From NCBI GenBank assembly GCA_964549635.1, contig CAZJVJ010000033.1:1-8413 (forward strand): a stretch of 8,413 nucleotides of DNA. The letters are read 5' to 3'. Under the pieces are notes generated by a model that was given only the letters and a program-made list of their open reading frames with translations, had not been told where the DNA came from and did not search any database. The DNA comes from VGNY01 sp964549635. GTDB taxonomy: Bacteria; Chloroflexota; Dehalococcoidia; GIF9; UBA5629. The position numbers and the translations under genes were made by a program. Position 1 is the stretch's first letter. Each line of letters opens with the position of its first letter. This document shows positions 1 through 6,598 of this stretch, in pieces.

Positions 1-482
1 TTAACCGGTTCATCCTCTGCTATACCAGCCTTTTCCCGGCAGATTTTAATCTGTTTCTCAACGCTGTCCACGCCTTCGAGGTCGGGCAACAGCAATCCCC
101 GCCTGAACCCGCACTCCACAATCACACCGTATTTCCTGGGGTCGAGCTGGGATACGCTGTCCACCGGCTCCGGCTCGGTAAGGACGTCCACGCTGTACTC
201 CAGCTCATCGAGCTCCCGAGCCTCCACCGGCATAAAACGGGGGTCCCTGGTGGCCGAACTGATGGCATTGGCCACCACCTCCTCAGCAATATTCTCTTTG
301 GCCGGCATGAAGGTGCCTATACAACCCCTCAATTCACCGTGCTTCTTGATAGACACAAAAACCCCGGCCCTCCCCCTCATCTCATCGCTGAGTTCCTGTG
401 GCTTGAGCACCTTGCCATAGCGCACATAGTTCTCCACCGCCTCTTTAGCTAACTTAACTAACGGATGAAGCTGCTTTGTCAT
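1..482 (-). CDS. amrA: AmmeMemoRadiSam system protein A (AMMECR1 family), 3' end cut by window edge
   Basis: I translated this frame by hand because its stop codon lies outside the window. It begins with ATG at 482-480 and stays open for 160 residues to the left edge. AMMECR1-domain hallmarks appear in order: LRGCIG at residues 51-56, SATRDPRFMPV at about 84-94, a DPRKYGV segment, then GLLLPDLEGVDS and a KAGI motif near the end. The family usually ends about 10-20 residues after KAGI, so only the extreme C-terminus is missing. The AMMECR1 fold is a small soluble alpha/beta protein; its biochemical activity is not established, and in prokaryotes it is typically encoded beside MEMO1-like and radical SAM partners, as here. 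It is the last visible gene of the amrS-amrB-amrA operon, starting 22 bases after the amrB stop. A GGGGAT stretch about 11 bases upstream is a modest ribosome site. I am confident of the family; the function is unknown. Confidence 0.93.
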   Translation of the reverse strand, partial: MTKQLHPLVKLAKEAVENYVRYGKVLKPQELSDEMRGRAGVFVSIKKHGELRGCIGTFMPAKENIAEEVVANAISSATRDPRFMPVEARELDELEYSVDVLTEPEPVDSVSQLDPRKYGVIVECGFRRGLLLPDLEGVDSVEKQIKICREKAGIAEDEPV

Positions 483-504
483 ATTATCACACATCCCCAA
501 AAGA

Positions 505-1308
505 CTATTTTATTATGATTCCGGCATAGCCTACCACGGCGCTATAATCACCGGATGTCTCGCCGCTCGTCTGATACCTCACCAGCTCCGCCTCCTTAGC
601 TCCCAGTTCCTTTGCCGCAGAGATAAGGCTGACCACCGGCATATAGCCGCACATCGAAATATCCAGTTCGTCAACCCGCTTTAACAGCTCGTCTTCGTCC
701 AGGGCCAGTATAGCCTCGATGGCTTTGCTATCCTTCCTTTTAGCTGATTCATGCGGTTCATAATGAGTCATATCGCTGCTAGCCAGCACTATGACGCCGC
801 GTTTCGACTCCCTGATAGCTCGGGCTATTTCACTGCCAATCCTCTTACAGACAGAACCATCGCTATGGGCCAGAACGATAGGGACTATTTTGACATCCGG
901 CTTGAAAAACTGCAAAAAGGGCACCTGAACTTCGAGAGAGTGCTCATATTCATGTGCCGCAGAGTCCTCCTCCAGATAGTTGGAACTGGCTAAAATCCGC
1001 CTGCCGAGTTCAGAGTCTATCTCCACATCACCCAAAGGCGTCCGCCATGCCCCCTTCGACATAATGCTGAAAGGCCTGCCTCTGCCGGTATGATTAGGCC
1101 CAAGTATGACGAAGGTGTCTTTGAATTTTATCCGCGAAATAACCGCTCCGGCTACATACCCGGAATAGATATATCCGGCATGAGGTGACACCAGCCCCAC
1201 GGCGTCAACCTTCATGGCACCAGGCTCCACCATACTCTCTATCATCCGCCTAAGCCCCGCAGGCGAACCGGGATAAAACTGGCCGGCGACAATCGGATTT
1301 CTGACCAT
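505..1308 (-). CDS. amrB: AmmeMemoRadiSam system protein B (MEMO1 family)
   Basis: This is a 267-residue MEMO1-family protein, related to class III extradiol dioxygenases (LigB fold). Visible family residues include H43 in SPHAGY, H73 in GPNHTG, H123 in EHSLEVQVPF, D179 and H182 in SSDMTHY, and C220 in SMCGY. These match the His/His/Asp-His/Cys positions around the metal pocket of human MEMO1, so metal binding is plausible. The cellular function in bacteria is unknown; it is soluble, with no signal peptide. I chose ATG at 1308-1306 rather than the ATG at 1323. A perfect AGGAGGG lies five bases before 1308 but inside the longer reading, and family proteins start close to the VRNPIVAGQFYP stretch. 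It sits between amrS (21 bases upstream from the amrS stop to this ATG) and amrA (22 bases downstream), so the three are almost certainly one transcript. The protein looks intact and of normal length. Confidence 0.95.
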   Translation of the reverse strand: MVRNPIVAGQFYPGSPAGLRRMIESMVEPGAMKVDAVGLVSPHAGYIYSGYVAGAVISRIKFKDTFVILGPNHTGRGRPFSIMSKGAWRTPLGDVEIDSELGRRILASSNYLEEDSAAHEYEHSLEVQVPFLQFFKPDVKIVPIVLAHSDGSVCKRIGSEIARAIRESKRGVIVLASSDMTHYEPHESAKRKDSKAIEAILALDEDELLKRVDELDISMCGYMPVVSLISAAKELGAKEAELVRYQTSGETSGDYSAVVGYAGIIIK

Positions 1309-1313
1309 CACAA

Positions 1314-1320
1314 CCCTCCT
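1314..1320 (-). promoter_or_regulatory. Ribosome binding site AGGAGGG deciding the amrB start
   Basis: The minus strand reads AGGAGGG here, five bases before ATG at 1308-1306. In the longer reading from ATG 1323 these bases would be codons 2-4, and no comparable site precedes that ATG. This favours the shorter 267-residue AmrB. Confidence 0.8.
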
Positions 1321-1329
1321 CATGCAAAA

Positions 1330-2370
1330 CTATGACCTTATATTAAGCTCAGCACCGCAGAACTTACATTTAGAACCGCTAACGCCTATTACACTAGTCT
1401 GATAGCCAAACCTCTGAATCACCACCTTGTCGCAGGAATAACAGACGGTATTTTCCGCCCTGTGGCCGGGGACATTGCCCAGGTAGACAAAGCGCAGCCC
1501 GGCCTTCTTGCCAATATCATAAGCTTTCTCCAGGCTGGAGACGGGAGTGGGTGGCAAATTCATCAGGTTATAATGAGGGTAGAACCTGGTCACATGCCAC
1601 GGCGTGAGTTCGCCCAGCGCATCCCGTATCCAGCTAGCTATGCCATACAACTGCGCCTCATCGTCGTTCATCGTCGGAATAACATTGGTCACCACCTCAA
1701 CGTGCATGCCCCATTTTTTCCGTGCCCTTTCAGCCACCTCCAAAATACCCCGCCACCGCTGAATTTTAGCCAAATCTTTATATAAGGCATCAGAAAAACC
1801 TTTAACATCAACCCTCCAGGCATCAAGATAGGGCCCGATGGTATCCAGCGCCTCCTCTGTAATATAGCCATTCGTCACATAGCCGGTGTAGAGGTTATTC
1901 CTCTTGGCCAGTTTAGCTGAGTCAAGCGTGTACTCAAACCAGATGGTCGGTTCGTTATATGTCCAGGTGATACCCCCACAATTCCGCTGCCTGGCCAGAG
2001 TTACTGCCTCTTCAGGGGTTATCCGGCGCGATTCTCCCGCCATGTCACCCGGCTTTTCAACGCAGGAGATCTGCCAGTTCTGGCAGTGCTTGCAATGAAA
2101 ATTACACCCCCAGGTGCCCAGAGACAAAGCCAGGCTCCCCGGGAAAAAGTGGAACAGAGGCTTTTTCTCAATGGGGTCAACATGCACCGAGGAGGCCAGG
2201 GCATAGTTCAGGACGCGCAGAACACCGCCGTCATTTCGCCGTACTCTACAGACTCCGAATTTGCCCACCCCGATGACGCACCGCCACTGGCAGACGTTAC
2301 ACCGCACCCTTGAGTCAGGAAGCCTATCATAGAGCAAAGCCTCGGACATCTGCCAGAACTCCACCATCAT
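1330..2370 (-). CDS. amrS: AmmeMemoRadiSam system radical SAM enzyme
   Basis: This 346-residue protein is the radical SAM member of the trio. The [4Fe-4S]/SAM motif CX3CX2C is C89, C93, C96 in WGCNFHCKHCQNWQ. Two further cysteine groups flank the core: C24, C27, C31 and C41 at the N-terminus, and CX2C pairs C310/C313 and C335/C338 at the C-terminus. Such flanking groups are, from memory, typical of the family and suggest extra metal sites. GGITWTYNEPTIW and WRVDVKGF are core-barrel segments. The substrate is unknown; MEMO1- and AMMECR1-family partners follow directly, implying one pathway or complex. Start choice is open. ATG 2370 has GGAG seven bases upstream. ATG 2349 (residue 8, MSEALLYDRL) has GGTGGAG nine bases upstream and fits a possible -10 element overlapping the first ATG. 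I give the longer frame. It is the first gene of the operon and is transcribed away from the acyl-CoA dehydrogenase. Confidence 0.95.
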   Translation of the reverse strand: MMVEFWQMSEALLYDRLPDSRVRCNVCQWRCVIGVGKFGVCRVRRNDGGVLRVLNYALASSVHVDPIEKKPLFHFFPGSLALSLGTWGCNFHCKHCQNWQISCVEKPGDMAGESRRITPEEAVTLARQRNCGGITWTYNEPTIWFEYTLDSAKLAKRNNLYTGYVTNGYITEEALDTIGPYLDAWRVDVKGFSDALYKDLAKIQRWRGILEVAERARKKWGMHVEVVTNVIPTMNDDEAQLYGIASWIRDALGELTPWHVTRFYPHYNLMNLPPTPVSSLEKAYDIGKKAGLRFVYLGNVPGHRAENTVCYSCDKVVIQRFGYQTSVIGVSGSKCKFCGAELNIRS

Positions 2371-2397
2371 TATAGCACTCCAAACAGGAGGACGTAA
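2369..2397 (-). promoter_or_regulatory. Possible extended -10 promoter for the amr operon
   Basis: On the minus strand TGCTATAAT occupies 2377-2369, a perfect TGn plus TATAAT extended -10. The -35 region 17 bases upstream (2397-2392, TTACGT) is poor, which extended -10 promoters tolerate. The last two bases of TATAAT are the first two of the upstream amrS ATG, so a transcript from here would start inside that reading and favour the ATG at 2349. It may be chance; nothing else in the spacer looks better on this strand. Confidence 0.35.
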
Positions 2398-2469
2398 TCA
2401 CAGCTTGTCATGTGGGGCTGTAGTGCCATGCTTTGGCCTCGCTGCCTACTTACCAGCAATTCACCCGGC

Positions 2470-2498
2470 TAGACAATGCCCAGTACTTCGTCTAAAAT
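2470..2498 (+). promoter_or_regulatory. Sigma70-like promoter for the acyl-CoA dehydrogenase-coaE unit
   Basis: TAGACA (2470-2475) and TAAAAT (2493-2498) are separated by exactly 17 bases, close to the TTGACA/TATAAT consensus. The implied transcript start near 2505 gives a leader of about 25 bases carrying GTGAGG (2519-2524), a ribosome site five bases before the ATG at 2530. It lies in the 159-base divergent spacer, where no RNA gene, operator repeat or riboswitch is apparent. Confidence 0.45.
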
Positions 2499-2529
2499 GA
2501 CTGCCAAAACCAGTTCTGTGAGGTAAACC

Positions 2530-3696
2530 ATGATTCTAGAGTTGACTGAGGAACAAAAAATACTGAAAAAAAACGCCAGAGACTTCATGGAACGGGAGAT
2601 AATTCCCATCGCTGATGAATACGACCGCAAATACCATCCCCTCCCCAAAGACGTAGCTTTAGGGCTACTAAAGAAGCTAGTCCCTCTGGGCTACATTGGG
2701 TCAACACTGCCACCACAATATGGGGGTCAGGGCCTGGATTTAATCTCCTATGCCGTTCTGGGAGAAGAATTAGCCCGCGCTTACCTCAGCCTGGGGATGA
2801 TTGTGCTGATTCAGGACGGCGGCGTGCTTCCCATACTGGTGGCACACGGTACCCCAGAGCAAAAGGCAAAGTACATACCGAAGATAATGTCGCTGGAAAA
2901 AATCACCTGCTTCTGCCTCACCGAACCTGACGTTGGCTCCGGTGCCCGGGATATAAAAACTTCAGCGGTGCTTGACAAAGACCATTATTTACTAAACGGC
3001 ACCAAGACCTGGATTACCAACGGCGGCATCGCTGATCTGGCAGTTGTCTTTGCCTCCACTGATAGGAGCAAGGGAGCCAGAGGTATATCTGCGCTGCTGG
3101 TAGACAAGGCCGAATCACCCTTTACCACCCGGGAACTGCCCAAGCTGGGCTGTCGCTCCTGCCCCACCTCAGAGCTGAACTTCGAGGACTGCCGCGTGCC
3201 CAGGGACAACCTTATCGGCACCGAGGGTAATGCCTATTTGCTGGCACTGAGCGAACTGGCAAAACTGAGAGTGGCCGTGGGTATTGGCGCGGTGGGCCTG
3301 GCTCAAGCCGCTATCGACGCCGCCATCAAATACGCCCAGGAACGAAAGCAGTTCGGGCGTCCCATTGGCAGCTTCCAGCTCATTCAGGAGATGATTGCCG
3401 ATATGGCCATAATGACCGATGCCGCCCGCTTTCTTTGCTATCGGGCGCTCTACCTCACCGGCAAGGGAGAGGTCTGCTGGAAGGAAGCCTCTATGGCAAA
3501 GGCCTATAGCACTGAGATGGCTGTAGAGGTAACCTCCAAAGCCATACAGGTACACGGCGCCTACGGCATCTCCGAAGAATACCCGGTGGAAAGGTATTTC
3601 CGCGATGCCCGCAGCCTTACCTTCCCTGATGGTGCTACACAGATTCAAAAACTCATCATCGGCCGTGAACTGCTGGGCATCTCAGCCTTCGTTTAA
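2530..3696 (+). CDS. Acyl-CoA dehydrogenase family flavoprotein with Asp at the catalytic-base position
   Basis: At 388 residues this is a full-length soluble acyl-CoA dehydrogenase, an FAD enzyme that removes hydrogens alpha-beta to a CoA thioester and passes electrons to an ETF-type acceptor. The helical N-domain covers about 1-120. The FAD/substrate signature FCLTEPDVGSG is at 128-138, with G138 where many members have Asp. The middle beta domain includes NGTKTWITNG (156-165). The C-domain carries ERKQFGRPIGSFQ (271-283) and QVHGAYGISEEYPVERYFRDAR (340-361). The usual catalytic segment YEGT is FPDGAT at 365-370, putting D367 at the MCAD Glu376 position. The alternative isovaleryl-type Glu is also absent (LR at 246-247 where ER is common). 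D96, in QDGG of the acyl-pocket segment, is another acidic residue. The substrate is not predictable; a short dicarboxylyl or alicyclic acyl-CoA is possible. It is probably co-transcribed with coaE. Confidence 0.93.
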   Translation: MILELTEEQKILKKNARDFMEREIIPIADEYDRKYHPLPKDVALGLLKKLVPLGYIGSTLPPQYGGQGLDLISYAVLGEELARAYLSLGMIVLIQDGGVLPILVAHGTPEQKAKYIPKIMSLEKITCFCLTEPDVGSGARDIKTSAVLDKDHYLLNGTKTWITNGGIADLAVVFASTDRSKGARGISALLVDKAESPFTTRELPKLGCRSCPTSELNFEDCRVPRDNLIGTEGNAYLLALSELAKLRVAVGIGAVGLAQAAIDAAIKYAQERKQFGRPIGSFQLIQEMIADMAIMTDAARFLCYRALYLTGKGEVCWKEASMAKAYSTEMAVEVTSKAIQVHGAYGISEEYPVERYFRDARSLTFPDGATQIQKLIIGRELLGISAFV

Positions 3697-3750
3697 GAGT
3701 TCGGCATTGTTGGCCAGAAATTCGACCGGACAGATTCAGGACTCAAATAC

Positions 3751-4350
3751 ATGCTCGTCATCGGACTGACCGGTAACCTCGGCACCGGAAAGACCACCGT
3801 ATCCCAAATTCTGGCTGAGCTCGGTGCCGCAGTGATAAATGCCGATAGGCTGGGACATGAGCTTTACCAGCCGAACAGTCCAGTTTACAGTGAAGTTGTC
3901 GCCGCCTTCGGCAATGGCATACTGAGACCGGACGGGCAAATAGACCGCCAGAAGCTGGGACAAATAGTATTTGCCGATGCTGCAGCACTGGAACGCCTTG
4001 ACCGGATAACCCACCCCAGGATATACCAGATAGTCAAACGAAAAATAGAGGAATACCGCCGAAGCGGCACCAAGGTCGTCGTCCTTGAAGCTGCACTCCT
4101 CATCGAGGCTGGCTGGAGGCCGCTGGTAGACCAGCTCTGGGCCACCATTGCATCGGAAAGCACCATCGCTGAACGACTGAAACACAGCAGAGGTCTTACA
4201 GAACAGCAGACCCTTATTCGCCTCCGCACTCAGATGCCCCAGGAAGAAAAGGCAAGGCAGGCTGATGTAGTCATCAACACCGATTGTTCTATGGACGAGC
4301 TTAAGTCTAAAGTAACCGAGCTATGGCGCAACCTGCACGAGCCCTCGTAG
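3751..4350 (+). CDS. coaE: Dephospho-CoA kinase
   Basis: CoaE phosphorylates the ribose 3'-hydroxyl of dephospho-CoA with ATP, the last step of CoA synthesis, in the cytosol. The 199-residue length is typical. The P-loop is GNLGTGKTT at 8-16, with K14 the nucleotide-binding lysine. It is followed by NADRLGHELY (30-39) with D32 as the probable catalytic/CoA-site aspartate, GQIDRQKLGQIVF (62-74), THPRIY (87-92), VLEAALLIEAGW (111-122, the CoA-domain segment) and the lid region around R142-R160. AD at 171-172 followed by VVINTD is the usual C-terminal strand. AGGA nine bases before ATG 3751 serves as ribosome site. It starts 54 bases after the acyl-CoA dehydrogenase stop with no terminator between, so the two are likely one operon. 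It ends facing the convergent mutase small-subunit gene 95 bases away. No defect is seen; the identification is secure. Confidence 0.96.
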   Translation: MLVIGLTGNLGTGKTTVSQILAELGAAVINADRLGHELYQPNSPVYSEVVAAFGNGILRPDGQIDRQKLGQIVFADAAALERLDRITHPRIYQIVKRKIEEYRRSGTKVVVLEAALLIEAGWRPLVDQLWATIASESTIAERLKHSRGLTEQQTLIRLRTQMPQEEKARQADVVINTDCSMDELKSKVTELWRNLHEPS

Positions 4351-4445
4351 GAAATAATCCCGGGGTAGAGTCTCAGCGGCGGCAAACAAAAAGTCAGATG
4401 ATGCAATACGCGCTGCATACCCGGACCAGAAACGGGCAAAAAGGC

Positions 4446-4859
4446 TCAGCATGTTCGCTTACCGGCTAGCTCACGGACGGCCTTAACTATGCTATCGGTG
4501 GGGGTTCCGGGCCGGAATATCTCGGCTACACCTTTACTCTTAAGCTCGGCTATCTCCTCCTCAGGAAAGATGCCACCGGCGATAACCGGTATATGGCCCA
4601 GCCCCATCTCATCCCTTATCTTCAATAGATTCGATAGGATAACCCCGGGAGAGCCAGATAATATGCTCATACCTATTACGTCCACGTCTTCTTGCAGCGC
4701 CGTCTGAACTATTTCCCGCAAACCGACCCTCGGCGATGCTTCCAGGTATACCACTTCCATACCGGCGTCTCGTAACGCTGTAGCCACAACCAAAATTCCC
4801 CGGCTATGCAAATCTAAAGGCGGTTTGGCTAAAAGCACCCTTATCTTTTCATCTGCCAT
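4446..4859 (-). CDS. B12-binding small subunit of a split acyl-CoA mutase
   Basis: This 137-residue protein is a stand-alone cobalamin-binding domain of the methylmalonyl-CoA mutase C-terminal type. Key positions are present: K12, D16 and H18 with G21 (PLDLHSRG, the DxHxxG base-off/His-on motif where H18 should ligate cobalt), S65 and L67 (SxL in GMSILSG), and G95-G96 (AGGIFP) that cradle the nucleotide tail. FRPGTPTDSI near the end is also typical. Methylmalonyl-CoA mutases usually read DGHDRG; here it is DLHSRG, so two variable positions differ while the essential ones hold. It should pair with the large subunit encoded immediately upstream (79-base gap, same strand), since that protein lacks any B12 domain. 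GGTGAG six bases before ATG 4859 is the ribosome site. It is the last gene of the minus-strand block. No mutase chaperone (MeaB/ArgK) or epimerase is visible in the window. Confidence 0.92.
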   Translation of the reverse strand: MADEKIRVLLAKPPLDLHSRGILVVATALRDAGMEVVYLEASPRVGLREIVQTALQEDVDVIGMSILSGSPGVILSNLLKIRDEMGLGHIPVIAGGIFPEEEIAELKSKGVAEIFRPGTPTDSIVKAVRELAGKRTC

Positions 4860-4938
4860 GCGAAACTCACCACTGCGGCTATCAGTTCCAGCCCCGCCCA
4901 GAGCCTGCTCGAGAGGCCCTTAAAAGGCTGGCACTACA

Positions 4939-6591
4939 CTAGGAGCCCTCCTGATAAATCTTGGTTATCTCACCAATGGTCATATAAGCTTTCACCGCCT
5001 CTATAGTAGGCGGCATTATATTCGCCCCATTTTTGCAGGCATGTCTCAGATTATTTGCCGCCTCTTCCCACCTCTTCACATCCCGTTCCCTCTTCACCCG
5101 GTTGAGTCGCTCAATCTGCTTATCTCTGAACCCCTTATCCTCCCGCCATATCGGGAACGGGTATTTTATTTCCTCCACATATTTGTTTACGCCTATGACC
5201 ACGCGTTGGCCGCTCTCTACTTCTCTTTGAAACCTGTATGAAGCATCGGCTATCTCCCGGCTGACCCATTCACGAACCTTTGGTGCCCACCAGTCCCCCA
5301 TAGAATTTATCTTGTTGATTATAACTCTGGCTTCACCCTCGAGTTTGTTTGTTAACCATTCCACATAATAAGAGCCGGCAAGCGGGTCTATGGTATCCGC
5401 CACCCCTGATTCCTCCAGGATGACTTGATGTGTCCTCAAAGACAGCTTCGCTGTCTCCTCTATGGGTATGGCAAAGCCTTCATCGGCGGAGTTTATATGT
5501 AGCGACTGGCAACCACCCAGAACTGCCGCCAGCCCGTAGAGTGTGCCTCTGATGATATTCACAAGCGGTTGCTGATATGTCATGGCATCGCCTGACGTTT
5601 GACAGTGGAACCTCATCTGCCATGACCTGGGGTCTTTAGCCCCCAGCTCCTCCCTCAAAATCCTAGCCCACAGCCGTCTCATAGCCCGAAATTTAGCTAT
5701 CTCCTCAAAGAAATCCCGGTGGGAGTTGAGGAAAAAGGAAACCCTGGGAGCTACCTCATCAACGCCAATACCTCTTTCAGCACATCCCTTCAATACGGCA
5801 AGGGCAGCGGCTATGCCAAAGGCTATTTCCTGGACTGCAGTGCAACCTGCCTCTCTGGTATTTCTCACCGCAATACTGACCGAGTTCCACCGCGGCAGGT
5901 TCACAGTACAGTATTCCACAATATCAAGGCAAATCCTTTTGGAAAAGAAGGCGACGCCTCCATAGATATCGGAGCAGCTTCCCATGGTATGCCCGATGAT
6001 GGGATAGTTCTGAAGGGTGCCAGAAAGGTCCCTCAAATCTATGCCCCTCTCCTGAGCCACTGCAATCACCATGGCAAGTATGGCCGGATGCGCTGCGATT
6101 ATATTTATGCCGCCCCTCATCATATCCACGTCTCTAAGCAAGTCCCTCATGTCCTGAATCGTATCAATAGCTGTCCCTTCCCTGCCCACGAAGCCCTCAG
6201 CCACTTCATCATCAGAGTCCAGGCCCATATTTGTCGGATGGTCAAAGACAATGCTAAAGCCTGTCTGCCCGTGTTTCTCCATGAATTTCACCCGCTCGGC
6301 ACTTTCCACACCCCCACCGTAGCCGATTACCTGCCTCACCGTCCACGGTCTCACCCGGTACATCGTGGTATACACGCCTCTGGTGTAAGGGTATTGCCCG
6401 GGCAAACCTATGTCCCTCTCATAATCGAGCCCCTCGATGTCCACGGGCGTATATAGAGGCTTTACCTTCAACCAGGAGAGGTTCTCAAACCTGCCGCGCC
6501 TCTCAGGCCTGGCCTTCACAGCTTCCGCATAGTCCCTTTCCCACTGCTGGACCGCTTCCTTCAGCCTATCCTCGTTATTCCTTCCTATCAT
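4939..6591 (-). CDS. B12-dependent acyl-CoA mutase, large catalytic subunit, divergent active site (methylmalonyl-CoA mutase superfamily)
   Basis: This 550-residue protein has the TIM-barrel catalytic domain of adenosylcobalamin-dependent acyl-CoA carbon-skeleton mutases. Superfamily motifs (numbered from ATG 6591): PYTRGVYTTMY (68-78), RPWTVRQ (81-87), FDHPTNMG, GTAIDTIQDM, NSVSIA, REAG, DEVAPRVSFF, EEIAKFRAMRRLW, RFHCQTSG (327-334), GGCQSLHINSADE (359-371), EESGVADTIDPLAGSY, VVIGVNKY and a C-terminal TIGEI. Active-site signature residues are changed: V88 replaces MCM Tyr89, AVRN ending in N244 replaces SGYH (His244), and the KEYxxRxTYIFPP block bearing Arg207 is replaced by IIGHTMGSCSDIYGG with about three extra residues. 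A methylmalonyl-CoA substrate is therefore doubtful. I chose ATG 6591 because AAGGAGGG lies seven bases upstream; the frame can be extended to a TTG at 6618. The partner B12 subunit follows downstream. The fold call is firm; the reaction is unknown. Confidence 0.9.
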   Translation of the reverse strand: MIGRNNEDRLKEAVQQWERDYAEAVKARPERRGRFENLSWLKVKPLYTPVDIEGLDYERDIGLPGQYPYTRGVYTTMYRVRPWTVRQVIGYGGGVESAERVKFMEKHGQTGFSIVFDHPTNMGLDSDDEVAEGFVGREGTAIDTIQDMRDLLRDVDMMRGGINIIAAHPAILAMVIAVAQERGIDLRDLSGTLQNYPIIGHTMGSCSDIYGGVAFFSKRICLDIVEYCTVNLPRWNSVSIAVRNTREAGCTAVQEIAFGIAAALAVLKGCAERGIGVDEVAPRVSFFLNSHRDFFEEIAKFRAMRRLWARILREELGAKDPRSWQMRFHCQTSGDAMTYQQPLVNIIRGTLYGLAAVLGGCQSLHINSADEGFAIPIEETAKLSLRTHQVILEESGVADTIDPLAGSYYVEWLTNKLEGEARVIINKINSMGDWWAPKVREWVSREIADASYRFQREVESGQRVVIGVNKYVEEIKYPFPIWREDKGFRDKQIERLNRVKRERDVKRWEEAANNLRHACKNGANIMPPTIEAVKAYMTIGEITKIYQEGS

Positions 6592-6598
6592 CGCCATT

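Noticed and set aside
1..3. TTA at the left edge as the stop codon of amrA
   Set aside because: It is out of frame: the amrA frame places the last full codon at 5-3 and continues past the edge.
2419..2428. TGTAGTGCCA in the amr/dehydrogenase spacer, repeated in inverse orientation at 4929-4938 in the mutase spacer
   Set aside because: A shared 10-mer is expected many times by chance in 8.4 kb on both strands, and there is no flanking similarity or symmetry.
2371..2529. Riboswitch or small RNA in the divergent spacer
   Set aside because: Only a 4-bp hairpin (GCCA/TGGC near 2425-2437) is visible, with no B12-box, T-box or other recognisable conserved core.
3169..3648. 159-codon minus-strand frame opposite the acyl-CoA dehydrogenase
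   Set aside because: It lies wholly within a well-supported gene, with no family motif of its own.
4388..4436. Possible transcription terminator between the convergent coaE and B12-subunit genes (ATGCA/TGCAT and CCCG/CGGG stems, T-run on the minus strand)
   Set aside because: The stems are only 4-5 bp with loops of 8-9 bases. The minus-strand T-run lies eight bases beyond the stem and no T-run follows on the plus strand, so the evidence is too weak to call.
5719..6456. Long open frame (245 codons) on the plus strand opposite the mutase large-subunit gene
   Set aside because: The minus-strand frame is unmistakably a mutase with many family motifs. The antisense translation shows no recognisable domain and is a codon-bias shadow.
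4939..6591. Calling the large subunit plain methylmalonyl-CoA mutase (mcmA/mutB)
   Set aside because: The substrate-side residues equivalent to Tyr89, Arg207 and His244 are not conserved, so the specific name would claim more than the sequence supports.
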